Shown: positions 59,839 to 64,000 of the stretch, in pieces
How the letters are laid out: each line of letters starts with the position of its first letter
Numbering within the stretch: the stretch's first letter is position 1
Position numbers and translations under genes: made by a program
The notes under the pieces: model-generated
Database searches by the model: none
What the model was told of the DNA's origin: nothing
What the model saw: the letters and a program-made list of their open reading frames with translations, nothing else
Assembly: GCA_012845835.1 (NCBI GenBank)
Contig: JABAKD010000023.1
Location: 13,753,362-13,817,361, forward strand
From: Undaria pinnatifida
Taxonomy: Eukaryota; Sar; Phaeophyceae; Laminariales; Alariaceae
Reading direction: 5' to 3'
Length of the DNA: 64,000 nucleotides

Positions 59839-60007
59839 GATATAGGTCGGCGACTCCCCTTACAACTACAGTGTAGCTATCAGGGTCAACAGGATGATTT
59901 TAGTCAGTCTGTGCGCGGAAACTATAAAACCCGTTTCTGAGGGGGACAAAATCTGACAGCTGTGAAGGGAAAGAGGGGCCTGGTTTTGATCAAAAGCGAG
60001 CGGGTTT

Positions 60008-60146
60008 GGAGGGGGGCGGGGGGGGGGGGGGAAAGGGGCAATTTGTGCATGTAAGCTATAAATCCTTTCGAGGGGATAAATCTGACGGTTTTGGCACCAG
60101 TATATTATTGGGGGCGGGAGGGGGGGGGGGGGGGGGGGGGGGGGGC
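60008..60146. repeat. Two poly-G tracts
   Basis: g-runs at about 60011-60035 and 60116-60146 (about 30 G with one c), each following a diverged copy of the aactataaa...ctga module. A similar tract lies at 62277-62306. Confidence 0.92.
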
Positions 60147-60357
60147 AGCTCAATATGTGCCTGGAAACTATACATACATTATAATATCACGATTCAGCTA
60201 ATGGCTCCCACATCTTGATTAATGAATGCATCCGGTTCATGCGAGGTTAAAAAAAATCATTTTTTGATATTTGTTGGCCTCTCTCGCCCAATAGTCCATT
60301 TCACGACTTGAAACCACGCAAGTGCATTCATCACGTGCACTTTATGGCACCTACGAA

Positions 60358-61109
60358 TGCAATGACGCGTTGCTCGTTATATGCCACCGACATGAACACC
60401 TTCAAATGAGTAGACCTCAGCCGCTGTGGTGCTGCCCAACATCCTCGGCACCACTCTGTATCTCTGTACTCGTTGTGCATGCTTCGACGCGCATGGACGT
60501 GACATTACACAACACAAACACCGCCACCCTATTTATGCATTCATCAAACGTCGTCACAACATGTCAAGTAGTTTCGATTGGCCATGCCCACTGCAGATTA
60601 CAGCATTGAGATGCCCCATGCCCGCTGCCGCATACGAGCAAATATGCGGATTTTCTGCAGACAACTTCGCCAATCAAAATTCCGCCGCATATTATGTTTA
60701 CCCGCATCTACACTACGCATCTACGCATCTACATGCAATGACGCGTTGCTCGTTATATGCCACCGACATGAACACCTTCAAATGAGTAGACCTCAGCCGC
60801 TGTGGTGCTGCCCAACATCCTCGGCACCACTCTGTATCTCTGTACTCGTTGTGCATGCTTCGACGCGCATGGACGTGACATTACACAACACAAACACCGC
60901 CACCCTATTTATGCATTCATCAAACGTCGTCACAACATGTCAAGTAGTTACGATTGGCCATGCCCACTGCAGATTACAGCATTGAGATGCCCCATGCCCG
61001 CTGCCGCATACGAGCAAATATGCGGATTTTCTGCAGACAACCTCGCCAATCAAAATTCCGCCGCATATTATGTTTACCCGCATTTACACTACGCATCTAC
61101 GCATCTACA
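60358..61109. repeat. 376-bp tandem duplication
   Basis: Copy 1 starts at 60358 (tgcaatgacgcgttgctcg), copy 2 at 60734. They differ at only a few positions, so the duplication is recent. Open frames inside it are shared by both copies and look non-coding. Confidence 0.95.
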
Positions 61110-61994
61110 TTTCCGCCGCAATCATACGCGGCACCCCGCCAAACCTCTACTGCCCATTCCGATGCCGTCAACACGACAATAAAAAAAAGCTCAACAGAAC
61201 CGACGCAACGAACCGGATTCTGCATCGTCATCCGGCGAGGAAGAAGCTTCGTCATCCAGCGACGAGTCGTCTTCCGATGACGAAGATTGATTCTACCGAC
61301 GCACCTAAGCTTCTGTTTCACATACCGTAGATGATCGTCTTCTTTAGCCATCAACTTTCTTCCGGCTCATTTTCACCTGAAGTTTGTCATCTGCTATCGT
61401 ATCAGCGTCTCAGTCGTTTCACTTACAACGAGTTCGTAAGCTATCACACGTTTCGTGTACACTACGTAATTATTTCCAGGTCGACCTTTTCATGTTTTTT
61501 TCGCTTTCTTTCGCTGTAGCATAGCAATCGAGATTTGCTGCTTTTTGCCCTTCCATCTTCGGGGCTTTTCCGATTCTTTCATTCACGATTTCGATTATGT
61601 GTTCAAATTAATCACCGTATCATCTTCGTCGCTTTCTTCTTCACCGGGTTCACCGTCATCTTGCTCTCTTCACCATTGATTTTTATCACGGAGCTATTAC
61701 ACTTACTCCGTTACATAAACAACAGTGCGGCGTCACCGATGTCTCTTTCCGAGTCATTCATCCGCCTGCCCATCCTGCGTACTTTCCATTGATATTTCAT
61801 CTAAAATTATACTGATTACACATTCATCGCCCCTGATACGGCCACCGCGTTTCAATTCAGTCATGCCCAAAGTCGCGGGGATGTATCATCGATGCCACTT
61901 CCTCCTTTAATAGACATAACCTGCATCCTCCTCTCTATTTCCCGCACTTCTCATCCTCAATTCATTGATTGACCTTCTTCGGGCGTATCTCCGG
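61110..61994. other. Pyrimidine-rich noncoding stretch
   Basis: No domain recognised. One short reading ending at TGA 61288-61290 encodes a Ser/Asp/Glu-rich tail (SSSGEEEASSSSDESSS) preceded by a stop near 61180; it could be a last exon but has no support. Confidence 0.4.
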
Positions 61995-62027
61995 GTGGCC
62001 GTCCCGCCGCCTACGGCGGGCGGCCAC
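61995..62027. other. GC-rich hairpin
   Basis: GTGGCCGTCCCGCCG and CGGCGGGCGGCCAC pair with a 4-nt loop and one mismatch. It sits just before the third copy of the aaggatata repeat. Confidence 0.8.
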
Positions 62028-62036
62028 CTTACCCTA

Positions 62037-62306
62037 GTTAAGGATATAGATCGGCGACTCCCCTTGGAACTACAGTGTAGCTATCAGGGTCAACAGGGTG
62101 ATATTAGGCAGTCTGTGCGCGGAAACTATGAAACCCGTTCCTGAGGGGAACAAAATATGACAGCTGGGGAAGGAAATGCATCAGTTTATCAAGTGAATAC
62201 TGTAAGTCGAATGGCCGGTGAGGGAAGGGCGGAGTTTTCAAGGACGTGGGGGGCTGATTTTGATCAAAAGGGGAGCGGGGGGGGGGGGGGAGGGGGGGGG
62301 GGGGGT
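62037..62306. repeat. Third, partial copy of the 59.8-kb repeat
   Basis: taaggatatagatcggcgact through ctgtgcgcggaaactatgaaacc matches 59836-59935, then ttttgatcaaaa and a poly-G tract. Same orientation as the left copy; it lacks the outer 118 bp. Confidence 0.88.
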
Positions 62307-63639
62307 TAGGTTGCATGAATGTGGGTATTATGTTACCTATCATGTATAACAAATTAACATAGACTTAATTTATACCAATAATAATCTGAACACTTTGAAT
62401 TCTAGTAACGTCTCATTATTAAGTGATTTTTTTTTAGGTAGTAGTGGGATACTCTTTCGTACGTGCAACTATAACTCGAAGTATCACGCAACGTATCGGT
62501 ACCACTACACCGGGTTTCTACATACTACAGTACATCATTGATTGATGGGGTCCCGTACGGTGCCGAGCCTTGCCCTTTGGTGCGGTGCTGTGTGGTGCTG
62601 CGGTGAGCTTTCTTTCGAACATACCACACTACCAGGTACCAGATATGGTGCGAAGTATCAGGTGCCCGGTACCGTTTTGTACGTGTTGTGTACTTGTGTT
62701 GTTGCTTTCTTCAGTTGATTGTCCTCTCTCGGTCCCCATGCTCCGCCCCACCCCCGGAAATTACACCCGTTCGCCCATCGGAGAATGGCACATGGCATCG
62801 TCAACAAACACAAAGCACAGCACAGACAGGTGCATTAGCTCTGTACAAGCAGCTCTTGGAACTATCAATTCGCTAGTCAAATCGTGTCATGGGCCTCTTC
62901 TTTCTGCCCCCAATACATGTTATGCGTCCTCTCTTTGCGCGAGCGTAGCGGAAAGCGTCAGCCGCCCGCGGATCGAAGCCCTTGTAAGATCAGCCTTGCA
63001 GTAGCACACGGATTGTGCAGGCACCATCTACTGCTGAATCTTGATGTTAATATCAAAAGAAGCTCCAATTGAGATTGTTTAGGCACCACCAGCTGCTGAA
63101 ACCATGAGTATTGAGAATGTAGGCACCGACTGCCGAATCCCTGCAGACTACGTATACGAGTGAGGGGCGCTTAAAATATTTACATTAACTTTTTTTTTTT
63201 TTCTTTGATTCTCTTGGAGATCCGGGTAAAAAAGCTTTGAGCTCCATACACATTCGTTTGTGTACCAGTTTTTGTCCATCTACAAAACGCAACCTTGGTG
63301 TTAACCTCGCCCCTTCGGTTTAGTCAACACCGTGCCATCTTCCGATGAACCCTAAGGTTCGGCCAAGAAGGTGAGATAGCCACTCAAGAGTGGGGAGCTC
63401 TTATTGCTCTGTCTTTGGCTTGAGCAGTGCAGGATTACCCTGCGCCTCCTGTACATTTTTGATTCCTTCGTCGGTGGGTCTCCACCTGCCGTTAAAAAAA
63501 AGCGCACCCGCTAACCGAAACCGTTTGCCTAACCAGGGTCGCAATCAGGCTGTGTCTCACCTCTCTAACTCACAGCTTCTCGAAGACCTTTAAAATTGGG
63601 TCGTGTTGCCACTTACAAGATTATACCCCCCAGGTTATC
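62307..63639. other. Noncoding DNA inside the candidate TIR element
   Basis: No domain recognised; the longest plus frame (62570-63004) looks like chance. Confidence 0.4.
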
Positions 63640-63846
63640 ATAGTTTCCGCGCACAGACTAACTAAATCACCCTGTTGACCCTGATAGCTACACTGTAGTT
63701 GTAAGGGGAGTCGCCGACCTATATCCTTAATGAGGACTCACAACTCGTAATGCGCGCGATCGGAGTATCACACACAGCTTGCAAAGATGAGTTTCGACGA
63801 AATCTTCGATCTCACAGCTGGAGTGTATTTTCATTTTTTATAATAG
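63640..63846. repeat. Right inverted copy of the 59.8-kb repeat
   Basis: Reverse complement of 59720-59930 with few changes, reading from atagtttccgcgcacagact to attttttataatag. Confidence 0.92.
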
Positions 63847-63849
63847 GGT

Positions 63850-64000
63850 TCCCTCTGTTTTGTATGCTTCAGATTCTGGCGGAGGCATGAATTGCTTCAG
63901 CTGTGATATACTCGTATGGGTGTACTACTTTTGGTTTGTGTGTTTGCTCTGGGGCATTCCCCAGTTCCAGAGTGACTGGAGCTTGTCCTGTGACCACGGG
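63850..64000 (+). mobile_element. LINE 3'-end fragment, cut by window edge
   Basis: ggcggaggcatgaattgc, ttcagctgtgatat and agtgactggagcttgtcctgtgaccacggg match the LINE 3' end at 43040-43067 and 43855-43895. Another member of the LINE family of 37590-43939. Confidence 0.85.

Larger units (their letters stand above)
59720..63846. mobile_element. Candidate TIR element, 4.1 kb, non-autonomous
   Basis: 59720-59930 and the reverse complement of 63640-63846 match at roughly 95 percent by eye over about 210 bp, giving long inverted termini. Between them lie poly-G tracts, a 376-bp tandem duplication, a strong hairpin and pyrimidine-rich noncoding DNA. No transposase is visible. Alternatively these are three independent copies of one dispersed repeat (a third partial copy is at 62037). 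Confidence 0.5.

Noticed and set aside
60322-61280. Four overlapping plus frames of 95-135 residues
   Set aside because: They are paired copies produced by the 376-bp tandem duplication, with no domain and no bias expected of coding sequence.

Overview
This window is eukaryotic, repeat-dominated nuclear DNA. The best organism clue is the gene at 28519-30783, which encodes 16 consecutive EsV-1-7 (IMMEDIATE UPRIGHT-type) repeats. That cysteine-rich motif is characteristic of brown algae and their phaeoviruses and is rarer in some other algae and stramenopiles. The retroelement mix (Ty1/copia, Ty3/gypsy, a DIRS-type tyrosine-recombinase element, APE-type LINEs) also fits a large brown-algal genome. 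The organism assignment is inference; no rRNA, tRNA or organellar gene was seen.

Layout. 54-13195 is a plus-strand copia element (A) whose 5' LTR is split by a complete minus-strand copia element (B, 531-6100). Both have matching LTRs and 5-bp target-site duplications (cctcc for A, cgggg for B). 13965-18906 is a decayed minus-strand DIRS-like element (gag, RT, RNase H, tyrosine recombinase) carrying a 287-bp MITE in its RNase H region. 19381-25371 is a third copia element (C), minus strand, without recognisable LTRs. 25372-28518 holds intergenic DNA with short TIR elements and microsatellites. 28519-30783 is the EsV-1-7 repeat gene, the only convincing host-type gene. 31012-37190 is mostly unassigned. 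37190-43939 is a LINE with four later insertions: a 1.26-kb element with a (CAA)n tail, a MITE, a 68-bp 3'-end fragment, and an inverted, 5'-truncated LINE copy. 43998-45757 is an array of palindromic modules built on CAGTCGAAAAA. 46285-58505 is a Ty3/gypsy-like element (D), minus strand, with about 0.75-kb LTRs. 59603-63846 contains a repeat family that forms about 210-bp inverted termini around 4.1 kb of noncoding DNA, and the window ends in another LINE 3' end.

How it fits together. The insertions give relative ages: B is younger than A, the MITE is younger than the DIRS element, and the small insertions are younger than the LINE. In three cases (MITE in DIRS, 1.26-kb insert in the LINE, 68-bp fragment in the LINE) removing the insert restores the host element's reading frame. 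All coding regions of the mobile elements carry frameshifts, stops or active-site changes, so none looks autonomous. Nearly all open reading frames here are retroelement fragments or chance frames. Coordinates of domain blocks are approximate where frames shift.
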